From: an uncultured beta proteobacterium
Lineage (GTDB): Bacteria; Pseudomonadota; Gammaproteobacteria; Burkholderiales; Burkholderiaceae
Assembly: GCA_903837335.1 (NCBI GenBank)
Contig: CAILUH010000218.1
Coordinates: 1-34,449, forward strand
Direction of reading: 5' to 3'
Length of the DNA: 34,449 nucleotides
Made by a program: the position numbers and the translations under genes. Of the stretch, positions 16,837 through 26,085 are shown in pieces (position 1 is the first letter of the stretch; every line of letters starts with the position of its first letter). The notes beneath the pieces are model-generated. The model had not been told where the DNA came from. It saw only the letters and a program-made list of their open reading frames with translations, and did no database searches.

Positions 16837-17778
16837 TTATTTAATTTCGGGTAATTCTTTTTGAATTAATTGCAAGCTAGCCCGTAAGAGACTGTTATAA
16901 CGCTCGCGTTCAGCTTGAATCGTTTCTGGAGTCCATTGAAAAAAACCCTCACCCGTTTTCATACCTAATTTGCCCTGACTAGCAGGCTCTGCTAAGCATT
17001 GTGCAATTTCTGCGGAATTATTGAGTGATGGATAAATACTCGCGCCTGCTGCAGCATGAATGTCAAGCCCTGCATGGTCACGCTGTAAGACTGGACCAGC
17101 TGCTAAATAACGAAAGCCAAAGCCAAAGCGCACGGCCTTATCAATATCTTCCAAGCTAGCAATGCCTTCATCAACCATCCAAAAAGCCTCGCGTGATAGC
17201 GCGTGCTGTAAACGGTTAGCTAAAAACCCGGGTAGATCTTTTTTTACAGTTACTGGCACCATGCCACATGCCGTCATGAGGCGTGACAGACTTTCGCCGA
17301 CAAGTGGCGACGTTTTTGGGCCATAAACAACTTCGACACATGGCACTAAATGCGCTGGCATAAAAAAATGTAGTCCAATCATCCGGGCTTGTGTTTTTAA
17401 ATCTCTGCAGATCGCGCTAATCGGAAAACTTGAGCTATTACTCGCTAAAACTGTTTCAGCTTTAGCGCGTTTTTCTAATTCAATAAATAAAGACTGTTTG
17501 ATATCTAAACGTTCGGGAATGCACTCAACCACCAAATCTACTTCAGACCAGTCGATCTCATCTAACGAACCTGCCGTAGTTAGCAAATGAATGCGCTCTT
17601 CATAACCCAGCTCGGCCATTTGATTGGCAAAGTAGGTCGGCAAAGCTACCCGCCGCTCAGTAGTCAATTCGCAAACTTGCGTAGCACAGCCGCCGCGGGC
17701 ATAAACAGTAGCCACATCAGCGCCCATTGTGCCTCCACCGATAATCAGTACTTTGGTTTCTGCTGGCGTAAATAACAT
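16837..17778 (-). CDS. 3-hydroxyacyl-CoA dehydrogenase family protein (possibly hydroxyacid/sugar-acid dehydrogenase)
   Basis: VLIIGGGTMGADVATVYARGG Rossmann motif, VVECIPERLDIKQSLF, ASNSSSFPIS, GLHFFMPAHLVPCVEVV; start at 17778 rather than inside the upstream gene. Confidence 0.88.
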   Translation of the reverse strand: MLFTPAETKVLIIGGGTMGADVATVYARGGCATQVCELTTERRVALPTYFANQMAELGYEERIHLLTTAGSLDEIDWSEVDLVVECIPERLDIKQSLFIELEKRAKAETVLASNSSSFPISAICRDLKTQARMIGLHFFMPAHLVPCVEVVYGPKTSPLVGESLSRLMTACGMVPVTVKKDLPGFLANRLQHALSREAFWMVDEGIASLEDIDKAVRFGFGFRYLAAGPVLQRDHAGLDIHAAAGASIYPSLNNSAEIAQCLAEPASQGKLGMKTGEGFFQWTPETIQAERERYNSLLRASLQLIQKELPEIK

Positions 17779-17779
17779 C

Positions 17780-19561
17780 TTAGTATTCCTTAATGATCGG
17801 TGCAGAACGGTTAGCAACTGGCACCATAAAATCAAAATCACACCCCACATCGGCTTGTGTCACTGTTGTTTGGTAAAGCCGCCGATACCCTGTCGCTGGG
17901 ATTTCTAAGCGTGCCTCAGGGGCACCTAACTCCGCTAAACGTTGGGCAATTTCTGCCTCATCGACTAGCAGTGTGATACTGCGCTTAGCAACATCTAATT
18001 CAATTATGTCGCCATCACGAACTACGGCAAGTGGGCCATTTTCTGCAGACTCTGGCGTGATATGTAAAACAATGGTGCCAAATGCTGTCCCACTCATGCG
18101 CGCATCAGAAATACGCACCATATCTTTCACGCCAGCTTGGGCTAATTTTTTTGGAATCGGCAAGTATCCTGCCTCAGGCATACCCGGAGCGCCTTTAGGT
18201 CCAGCATTTTGTAAAACCAAAATATCGTCCGCCCGCACATCTAAATCATCACGATCAATGCGCAAAGCTAAATCTTCTAAGGAAGTGAAAACCACGGCAC
18301 GTCCCCGATGTTGTAATAAGGCTGGGGTTGCAGCAGAATGTTTAATCACTGCCCCGCGTGGCGCTAAATTTCCTTTTAATACTGCTAAACCGCCAACAGG
18401 AAAAATGGGTTCAGTCGCGATTCGAATTACTTTTTTATCACGTGTCGTACTTTTTTTATTATTAGCAAATTCAATTTCCTCACCCAGGGTACGTCCACTA
18501 ATCGTCATGCAATCTAAATAAAGGTGGGGTTTTAATTCTTGCAGGATCGCCATTAAGCCACCATCTTCGTATAAATGTTCCATGTAATGGCTACCGCTCG
18601 GTTTTAAATCAACTAGCACTGGCACATGACGACCTAAGCGGTCAATGGCTTCTAGATCAATCTGTATCCCCAGTCGCGCGGCAATTGCAGTGAAGTGAAT
18701 CAAGGCATTCGTTGAGCCACCAATGGCATGTAATACCGTAAAGGCATTCGTCAAAGACTGTGGCGTCAAAATGGCTTGACTAGAAAAATGACTCGGATTA
18801 GGCAATTGCGCTAACTCGACTGCGCGTCGACCAGTAAACTCGGCTAGACGAAAGCGTTCGGCCATCACTGCGGGTACCGCTGCCGTGCCAGCTAAGCTCA
18901 TGCCTGCAGCTTCAACCATGCAAGCAATCGTGCTGGCCGTACCCATCACCATACAGGTACCAGTAGTAGGGGCTAATTTTTCATTGACGGCATCAATTTC
19001 AGATTGATCGATTTCATGGGCGCGAAACTTAGCCCAGTAGCGCCGACAATCGGTGCAAGCGCCTAAGCGATCGCCCTGATAAGTCGTTGTCAGCATCGGT
19101 CCCGTGGGAATTGAAATAACCGGTACAGTGACGCTTGCAGCGGCCATTAATTGCGCCGGAATTGTTTTATCGCAGCCACCAATTAACACCACAGCATCAA
19201 CCGGTTGCGCGCGAATCATTTCTTCTGTATCTAAGGCCATCAAGTTCCGCAAATACATACTGGTCGGAAAGGCAAACGACTCATGAATCGAAATGGTTGG
19301 GAAAACCATTGGCATCCCACCGGCTTGCATCACGCCGCGCTTAACCGCCTCGATCATTTGCGGCACATTGCCATGACAAGGATTAAAGTCGCTAAAGGTA
19401 TTGGTAATACCGATAATTGGCCGGTCCAGGGCACTATCGCTATAGCCCATCGCTTTAATAAAGGCTTTGCGCAAAAATAGCGAAAATCCTGCGTCGCCAT
19501 AACGTGTTAGCCCCTTTAGCATGCCTCGCGGTGACGTCTTGGATGGATCAGAATTGCTCAA
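17780..19561 (-). CDS. IlvD/Edd family dehydratase (sugar-acid dehydratase type)
   Basis: NPCHGNVPQMIEAVKRGV, VLIGGCDKTIPAQLMAA, GACTDCRRYW, AIGGSTNALIHFTAIA; three Fe-S cysteine motifs. Confidence 0.92.
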   Translation of the reverse strand: MSNSDPSKTSPRGMLKGLTRYGDAGFSLFLRKAFIKAMGYSDSALDRPIIGITNTFSDFNPCHGNVPQMIEAVKRGVMQAGGMPMVFPTISIHESFAFPTSMYLRNLMALDTEEMIRAQPVDAVVLIGGCDKTIPAQLMAAASVTVPVISIPTGPMLTTTYQGDRLGACTDCRRYWAKFRAHEIDQSEIDAVNEKLAPTTGTCMVMGTASTIACMVEAAGMSLAGTAAVPAVMAERFRLAEFTGRRAVELAQLPNPSHFSSQAILTPQSLTNAFTVLHAIGGSTNALIHFTAIAARLGIQIDLEAIDRLGRHVPVLVDLKPSGSHYMEHLYEDGGLMAILQELKPHLYLDCMTISGRTLGEEIEFANNKKSTTRDKKVIRIATEPIFPVGGLAVLKGNLAPRGAVIKHSAATPALLQHRGRAVVFTSLEDLALRIDRDDLDVRADDILVLQNAGPKGAPGMPEAGYLPIPKKLAQAGVKDMVRISDARMSGTAFGTIVLHITPESAENGPLAVVRDGDIIELDVAKRSITLLVDEAEIAQRLAELGAPEARLEIPATGYRRLYQTTVTQADVGCDFDFMVPVANRSAPIIKEY

Positions 19562-19652
19562 TGGTTTATCCCAAAAGTTATTAAAGAATCAGGGTAGCAG
19601 GATTAAGAAAACACTTACAATGTGCCATTATTTCAAGAAAACATAAAGAGAC

Positions 19653-20606
19653 ATGATTCCCGCTAACACGGTACTCCAAGTTGGCCCTTTTTCAGGCCCA
19701 ATGCAGGCTGAAATCGACCGTCGCCTACCGCAGGGTAGCTATGGCAAGCTCCTCAATGCTCAAGATAACCCCCCGGCTGGCACTTATAGGGCAATCCTTA
19801 CCCGCTCGCCCACCATTATTCCCATTAGCCTGTTAGAAAAATTAGGCAACTTAGAAGTCATTGCCAATTGTGGTGTTGGTTACGACAATTTACCGCTCGC
19901 CTACTTACAGCAACACAATATCGTTGCTACCAATACGCCGGGCGTGCTAAATGATGCGGTGTGCGAACTAACCATGGGCCTACTGCTATCTTTAATGCGC
20001 CAAATACCGGCGGCAGAACAGTATTTACGCTCAGGGATGTGGGCCCAGGGACCCTTTACCTTAACTAGTAGCTTGGCCGGAAAACGCGTGGGCATCGTCG
20101 GTTTAGGTCGGATTGCCCTCGACCTAGTTGAGCGTCTTACGCCATTTAAAGTCCAGATTAGCTACACCGGACCGAATAAAAAAAATGTGCCCTATACCCA
20201 CTATAGCAATATTGTCAGCTTAGCGGCTAATAGTGATATTTTGATCATGCTCTGTCCCGCTGGGCCAAGCACCGCAAAAATTGCCAATGCTGCCGTTTTT
20301 AAGGCCTTAGGACCCACCGGTTATTTTATTAATATTGCGCGCGGCAGCGTGCTTGATGAGGCAGCACTGTTACATGCACTTAAAAATAAACTGATTGCTG
20401 GAGCCGCCTTAGATGTTTTTGAAAATGAGCCCAATCCTAATCCTGAATTTCTTAAATTGAGCAATGTTTTGCTTACACCGCATATGGGCAGCGGCACAAA
20501 TGAAACCCGCATTGCCATGACTAACTTAACCCTTGATAATCTCGACGCTTTTTTTCAACAGCAACCTCTTCTTACCCCAATCCCTTTTGATCTGGAGACC
20601 TTATGA
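19653..20606 (+). CDS. D-isomer-specific 2-hydroxyacid dehydrogenase (hydroxypyruvate/glyoxylate reductase-like)
   Basis: VIANCGVGYDNLPLAYLQQHNIVATNTPGVLNDAVCELTMGLLLSLMRQI, VGIVGLGRIA, FINIARGSVLDEAAL. Confidence 0.92.
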   Translation: MIPANTVLQVGPFSGPMQAEIDRRLPQGSYGKLLNAQDNPPAGTYRAILTRSPTIIPISLLEKLGNLEVIANCGVGYDNLPLAYLQQHNIVATNTPGVLNDAVCELTMGLLLSLMRQIPAAEQYLRSGMWAQGPFTLTSSLAGKRVGIVGLGRIALDLVERLTPFKVQISYTGPNKKNVPYTHYSNIVSLAANSDILIMLCPAGPSTAKIANAAVFKALGPTGYFINIARGSVLDEAALLHALKNKLIAGAALDVFENEPNPNPEFLKLSNVLLTPHMGSGTNETRIAMTNLTLDNLDAFFQQQPLLTPIPFDLETL

Positions 20607-21523
20607 AACCCATTGCCTCAACCCTACCTACCATTCTTTCGCCGGTATTAACCCCCTTTAATGCAGATGGGAGTCCTAATTCCAAGGTCTTGCTAAAACA
20701 ATGTCAATGGTTATCTAAAAATGGTGTTGGTCATGCCGTTTTTGGCACCAATTCGGAAGCAAACTCCATGTCGGCCTCGCAAAAATTACGGGTGCTAGAT
20801 GATTTATTAAGCGGCGGCCTCGATCCAAGTCACATGATGCCAGGCACCGGGGCTTGCTCGGTAGATGATGCTGTCACCATGACTAAAGCCGCAGTCAAGG
20901 CCAAATGTGCTGGTGTTTTAATGTTGCCGCCCTTTTACTATAAGGATGTTTCGGACGATGGCTTGTTTGCCTACTTTGCTGAAGTGATTGAAAAAGTCGG
21001 TGATAGCGCGTTACAAATTTATGTTTATAACATTCCGCCTGTGAGCAAAATCGGTTTGAGCTTAGATTTACTCGAACGCTTAGTCGAGGCCTTTCCTAAA
21101 ACTGTTGTCGGCATTAAAGATAGCTCAGGCGACTGGGATTACACTGAGTCGGTGATTAAAGTATTAGCCCCCACTGGCTTTCGCGTCTATGCGGGCAGTG
21201 AAATATTTTTACTACGTACCATGCGTGCTGGCGGAGTTGGCTGTATATCTGCCACCGCTAATATCAACCCAAAAGCGATTGCTGATTTAGGCGCCCATTG
21301 GGAAGATGCTTATGCAGATGAAAGTCAGGCAGCTTTAGACAAGGTTCGTGCAATATTTATGCAGTACCCGCCGATGGCAGCTATGAAAGCAGTAGTTGCG
21401 CATTTTAGTAAAGATCCGGGTTGGTTACGGATGCGCCCACCCCTGATCACTTTGCCAGTTGAGCAGCAGAAAAAATTAATTACTGAATTAGCAGCCATTA
21501 ATTTCACCATGCCTGGTCTTTGA
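20603..21523 (+). CDS. dihydrodipicolinate synthase (DapA) family aldolase/dehydratase
   Basis: GHAVFGTNSEANSMS, VLMLPPFYYK, YVYNIPPVSKIGLS, VVGIKDSSGDW (Schiff-base Lys); ATG overlaps upstream stop. Confidence 0.92.
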   Translation: MKPIASTLPTILSPVLTPFNADGSPNSKVLLKQCQWLSKNGVGHAVFGTNSEANSMSASQKLRVLDDLLSGGLDPSHMMPGTGACSVDDAVTMTKAAVKAKCAGVLMLPPFYYKDVSDDGLFAYFAEVIEKVGDSALQIYVYNIPPVSKIGLSLDLLERLVEAFPKTVVGIKDSSGDWDYTESVIKVLAPTGFRVYAGSEIFLLRTMRAGGVGCISATANINPKAIADLGAHWEDAYADESQAALDKVRAIFMQYPPMAAMKAVVAHFSKDPGWLRMRPPLITLPVEQQKKLITELAAINFTMPGL

Positions 21524-21560
21524 TTTAAAACCGCTTATTTTTCCGCTTAGGAGATGCCTC

Positions 21561-22511
21561 ATGAAACTATCAAAATTACTTTTTGTACTTACTGCATTCT
21601 GTGTTTCAAGTGTTCAAGCTGAAAATTTATCGATAGCCACTGGCGGTACTGGTGGCGTTTATTACCCCATGGGCGGTGGTCTTGCGGCAGTACTTTCTAA
21701 ATATATTCCGAATATGTCGGCTACTGCAGAAGTTACCGGCGGCTCGGTTGATAACTTAAACCTCATTGGTACCGGTAAACCCTATGTCGGTTTTTCAATG
21801 GCGGATGCGGCTAAAGAAGCGCAGATGGGCGAAGGCAAATTTGTTAATAAAAAAGTTGACTTGCGTACACTCTTAGTGCTCTATCCCAATTTAATGCATG
21901 TGGTGACAGTTGAATCGACCGGCATTAAAACCATGAAAGACTTAAAAGGTAAGCGCGTAAGTACTGGCGCCCCTGGCAGCGCTACCGAGATTATGGCTTT
22001 TCGTGAACTTGAGGCAGCTGGGCTCGATAAAGATAAAGATGTGAAACGTGAGCGCTTAAGCGTCGCTGAATCGGTCAATGCGATCAAGGACCGTAAAATT
22101 GATGCCTTTTTTTGGGTTGGCGGCTTACCAACCGCAGCCGTCACTGATTTAGCTAATAGCCCCGGCATGAAAATTGTGATGATCGATAATGCGGATGAAA
22201 TTATCGCAATGAATAAAAAGTACGGTAATTTATATTTTCCTACCATCATTCCAAAAACCATTTATAGCGGCATGGCTAAAGACAATAAAGTGGCAGCAGT
22301 GGCTAATATTTTGGTCGTGAATGCTAATATGTCCGATGCCGAAGCCTACCAAATTGTGAAAACCATTTTTGATCGTAAACTCGATTTAGTGCGTACCCAT
22401 CAGGAATACATTAATGTAACCTTAGAAAATCAAAAAACCAAATCAACGCCTGTTGCTTTTCATCCAGGGGCTTTAAAGTACTTTAAAGAAAAGAAATTAA
22501 ATTTGAATTGA
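21561..22511 (+). CDS. TAXI family TRAP transporter solute-binding protein
   Basis: LSIATGGTGGVYYPMGGGLAAVLSKYIPNMSATAEVTGGSVDNLNLIGTGKPYVGFSMADAAKEA; signal peptide; next to the TRAP permease. Confidence 0.93.
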   Translation: MKLSKLLFVLTAFCVSSVQAENLSIATGGTGGVYYPMGGGLAAVLSKYIPNMSATAEVTGGSVDNLNLIGTGKPYVGFSMADAAKEAQMGEGKFVNKKVDLRTLLVLYPNLMHVVTVESTGIKTMKDLKGKRVSTGAPGSATEIMAFRELEAAGLDKDKDVKRERLSVAESVNAIKDRKIDAFFWVGGLPTAAVTDLANSPGMKIVMIDNADEIIAMNKKYGNLYFPTIIPKTIYSGMAKDNKVAAVANILVVNANMSDAEAYQIVKTIFDRKLDLVRTHQEYINVTLENQKTKSTPVAFHPGALKYFKEKKLNLN

Positions 22512-22539
22512 TCACCCGCTTCATTAAATTAGGTTAATC

Positions 22540-24555
22540 ATGGAACAAGTACCGGTTGATAGCATTACTCAAGCCAAACTTGAGTCATTTATCAAGCAAG
22601 AAGAAGGTGATGCGAATGATTACCGAGGGTGGTTAGCAACCTTCATTACTTTGGCGGCAGTTGGAATGTCCCTATTCCACCTGTATGCAGCCTATGCCAT
22701 CGTGCCCACCCAGGTGCTCCGTACGGTACACGTGGGAATTGTCTTGTTTTTGGTCTTCCTCAGCTTTCCGTTTATCAACCGCTTTAAAAATCGCTTGATG
22801 TGGTGGGATGTCCTCTTGGCAATTGGCTCCATTGCGATTGCCTATTACATCTTAAGTAGTGGTGATGAATTTGCCGATCGCAATACAGCCCCAAATCCAA
22901 CTGACGTCATGTATGGCATTGCCTTGATATTGATGATCTTAGAGGCAGTGCGTCGCACCAATGGTTTGGTCTTGGTAAGCGTCACTGTCTGCTTCTTACT
23001 CTACGCCCTCTTTGGTAATCATTTACCCGCGCCCTGGACCCATAAAGGCTATGACTTAGATCGCCTAGTCGGCTATATGTACATGACGCTGGAAGGTATT
23101 TATGGTACGGCAGTGGATGTCTCTGCAACGTTAATTATTCTCTTCACGATTTTTGGGGCTTTTTTACAGTTCACTGGCGCAGGTAAATTTTTTATCGATT
23201 TTTCATTTGCCGCCATGGGCGGTAAATCATCGGGTGTGGGTCGTACCATTGTCTTATCGTCATTTTTACTTGGGGGCCCATCAGGTTCGGGTGTTGCTAC
23301 CACCGTTACGGTTGGCTCGGTGGCAGCGCCAATGCTGGAAAAAGTCGGCTATGAACGTAATGCGGCTGGCGGCCTCTTAGCTGCGGGTGGACTGGGGGCA
23401 ATTATCTCGCCACCTGTACTAGGGGCGGCAGCTTTTTTAATTGCCGACTTCTTAAAAATTTCTTATCTTGATGTGTTGCTGATGGCCAGTATTCCTACCA
23501 TATTGTTTTATCTTGGTCTTTTTGTGATGGTTGAGATCGATGTGCGCAAATATGGCATGAAAGATATTCATTTTGAAACCATTGAAAGTGCTTGGTCTTT
23601 AACCAAAAAATACTGGTACCACTTCTTTTCTTTAATTTCTATTGTGGTCTTCATGATGTATGGTTTTTCTCCCATCATGTCAGTCTTCTGGGCCACGGTG
23701 GTATCAGCTGCTTCAAGCATGCTAAGACGTGATACTGCAATCATTCCCTATGCCTGGTTTACCGGCAAAATGCCTTTGTTGTCAGGCTTATATAACTCCA
23801 ATTTAACGAAAGCGTTGGCGGCTGGCTCAACTGGTGTATTAGCAATTGCAGTTACTTGCGCTGGCGCAGGTTTAATTGTTGGTACAGTCACCCTCACTGG
23901 CTTGGGTCTTAAATTTAGCACTATTGTTATTCAATACGCTGGCGGCTCTTTATTACTCACCACTATTTTTACAGCGCTGGTAGTTTGGGTAGTTGGGCTA
24001 GCTGTTCCAGTAACCGCCTCCTATATTATTTGCGCAGTCATTGCCGCGCCAGCACTGATTAATTTGGGCGTCCCCGCTTTTGCTGCCCACATGTTTATTT
24101 TTTATTACGCCGTATTGTCAGAAGTATCTCCGCCCACAGCGCTTTCGCCTTTTGCTGCGGCAGCGATTTGCAAAGGTAATCCTTACAAAACCACTATGCA
24201 AACCTGGAAATATGTTGCGCCCGCTATTTTGGTGCCATTTATGTTTACTCTTGATCAATCGGGTACAGCCTTACTGCTCATGGGCTCTATGGAGGCCTTA
24301 AGTAAAGCGAATTGGGCTGATATTGCTTGGGTCTCATTTACCGCCGCAATTGGGGTTGTCTGTTTGGCTGGCGGCTTGCAAGGCTGGTTTATTGAAAAGA
24401 CTAAATGGCTCGAGCGCTCAATAATGGTGGTCTCGGGTGTCGCTTTAGCTTACCCCTCAGCCGCAGCTGATTTAATTGGATTCATCGGCTTTGCTGTGGT
24501 TTTAGCCACCCAAGTACTAAGGCATTTCCGCCTCAAGCGACTTGGTCCTACTTAA
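22540..24555 (+). CDS. TRAP transporter fused permease subunit (small + large membrane domains)
   Basis: 671 aa, multi-TM; FGAFLQFTGAGKFFIDFSFAAMGGKSSGVGRTIVLSSFLLGGPSGSGVATTVTVGSVAAPMLEKVGYERNAAGGLLAAGGLGAIISPPVLGAAAFLIAD. Confidence 0.93.
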   Translation: MEQVPVDSITQAKLESFIKQEEGDANDYRGWLATFITLAAVGMSLFHLYAAYAIVPTQVLRTVHVGIVLFLVFLSFPFINRFKNRLMWWDVLLAIGSIAIAYYILSSGDEFADRNTAPNPTDVMYGIALILMILEAVRRTNGLVLVSVTVCFLLYALFGNHLPAPWTHKGYDLDRLVGYMYMTLEGIYGTAVDVSATLIILFTIFGAFLQFTGAGKFFIDFSFAAMGGKSSGVGRTIVLSSFLLGGPSGSGVATTVTVGSVAAPMLEKVGYERNAAGGLLAAGGLGAIISPPVLGAAAFLIADFLKISYLDVLLMASIPTILFYLGLFVMVEIDVRKYGMKDIHFETIESAWSLTKKYWYHFFSLISIVVFMMYGFSPIMSVFWATVVSAASSMLRRDTAIIPYAWFTGKMPLLSGLYNSNLTKALAAGSTGVLAIAVTCAGAGLIVGTVTLTGLGLKFSTIVIQYAGGSLLLTTIFTALVVWVVGLAVPVTASYIICAVIAAPALINLGVPAFAAHMFIFYYAVLSEVSPPTALSPFAAAAICKGNPYKTTMQTWKYVAPAILVPFMFTLDQSGTALLLMGSMEALSKANWADIAWVSFTAAIGVVCLAGGLQGWFIEKTKWLERSIMVVSGVALAYPSAAADLIGFIGFAVVLATQVLRHFRLKRLGPT

Positions 24556-25685
24556 GTAATAGTGGTCCAGGCTAATTTACCAGCCAGTTTTTTAATTTCC
24601 ACTTCATTAAATTCAAAACCCAAGCCAGGAGTTTGGTGCAAAATTAAATCACCATTTTTAAATGTTAATTGCCGATTAATGAGGCGGCGAAAATTAAGTA
24701 CCTGATCGTCAGAAAAAAACTCCACAAACCGTGCATTTGGTGTAGCTGCTACTAGCGGTGCATGTAAATCATGAAACCAGTGCGGGCAAACAGTAATCCC
24801 TTTTGCATCCGCATAATTTGCAATTCGTCGCCACTCAGATATGCCGCCACAAACTGCAGCATCACTTTGCAAAATACCTGCCCCACCAGCATCTATCAGC
24901 TCACGAAAGCGCCAGCGGCCTGCCTCAATTTCCCCGGTAGCAACTGTAATCATCGTACTGCGGGCTAAAGCAGCATGTAAATCAATCGCATCCGGTGAAA
25001 AGGGTTCTTCAATCCAGTAGGGATCATAGGTCTCGAATCGCCGTACATAATCTAATGCAGTGGGTAAGTCGCGCCAAGCATTGTTGGCATCTAACATCAG
25101 CAAAATATCTGGGCCAATTGCCAAGCGCGCCGCTTTAACTCGTGCCTCTTCTTCGTGTGGCGAAAGACGACCCACTTTCATTTTTACTGCTTTAAAACCT
25201 AACTTCAGGTATGACTCCATTTCTTTACCTAATTTGGCAGGCGTCTTCCCGGCCAAATAGTAACCACCACTAGCATAGGCTGGTACGCGATCATTTACTA
25301 CTGCGCCCAAATATAAATGCAAAGGTAAGCCGGCTGAACGGGCATTGAGATCCCAAAGGGCATTATCTAAAATAGAAATACCTCGCATCACTGCACCAGT
25401 ACGCCCCTGTAAAACAGATTCGTTATACATTTCCAACCACAGGCCTTCACTGCGGTGGCTTTCTTGACCTAGCAATTTGGGGGCCAGTAATTGCGCTACG
25501 GCAATCTTGGCAATATCACCAGCCGCGCTGCCAACATAACAAAACCCAATGCCCTCTATACCTTCTTTGCTGCGCACTTTTACCAAACAATAATGGCGCT
25601 CAGAAACAGTGCGTGTTGAAAATGAGGTTACTTGATCTAAAGGAACTGCAATTGCAGCAACTTGAACCGACTGAATGATAGGCAT
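24552..25685 (-). CDS. mandelate racemase/muconate lactonizing enzyme family protein (enolase superfamily)
   Basis: GFKAVKMKVGRLSPHEEEARVKAARLAIGPDILLMLDANNAWRDLPTALDYVRRFETYDPYWIEEPF; VATGEIEAGRW. Confidence 0.92.
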   Translation of the reverse strand: MPIIQSVQVAAIAVPLDQVTSFSTRTVSERHYCLVKVRSKEGIEGIGFCYVGSAAGDIAKIAVAQLLAPKLLGQESHRSEGLWLEMYNESVLQGRTGAVMRGISILDNALWDLNARSAGLPLHLYLGAVVNDRVPAYASGGYYLAGKTPAKLGKEMESYLKLGFKAVKMKVGRLSPHEEEARVKAARLAIGPDILLMLDANNAWRDLPTALDYVRRFETYDPYWIEEPFSPDAIDLHAALARSTMITVATGEIEAGRWRFRELIDAGGAGILQSDAAVCGGISEWRRIANYADAKGITVCPHWFHDLHAPLVAATPNARFVEFFSDDQVLNFRRLINRQLTFKNGDLILHQTPGLGFEFNEVEIKKLAGKLAWTTIT

Positions 25686-25736
25686 AGGATGCTCTTAAAA
25701 AACCTATTGTAGCTACAACTAAATCGCAGATTGAAC

Positions 25737-25985
25737 TTAATAAGTGGAGGAATCTTTAACGCACTTCAGTACATGACTATTTCGTGCTCCGCCTGTTAAT
25801 TTTTTTTCATTGGCACTCGCTTCACAAGTCGCTTTAATGTCTTTTTCACATTTTTTCAAAAAGCTCGACTTCGCTGCCCCGGTTAACTTTTTTTCTGTTG
25901 CACTTGCGGCGCATGTTTTCGCTAAAACGCTTGGCAGATAACTCGAAGCGACTATCAGCACTACTAAACCGAGGTACTTGCGCAT
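25737..25985 (-). CDS. PsiF repeat-like small exported protein
   Basis: Signal peptide and two tandem C-x-A-S-A-x-E-K-K-L-T-G-[AG]-A-[KR]-x-S-x(2)-x-K-C repeats. Confidence 0.8.
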   Translation of the reverse strand: MRKYLGLVVLIVASSYLPSVLAKTCAASATEKKLTGAAKSSFLKKCEKDIKATCEASANEKKLTGGARNSHVLKCVKDSSTY

Positions 25986-26085
25986 TTAAAATCCTTTTCG
26001 CAACGACTGTACTAGGTAGAACTATGTAGGTAATTATGCTTACTATAGCGATAAAAAATGTTGCAGCACAGCATAAATAACTAGC

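Noticed and set aside
17973-18521. 182-aa plus-strand ORF inside the IlvD/Edd dehydratase gene
   Set aside because: Antisense to conserved dehydratase codons; no family resemblance and no SD context considered convincing.
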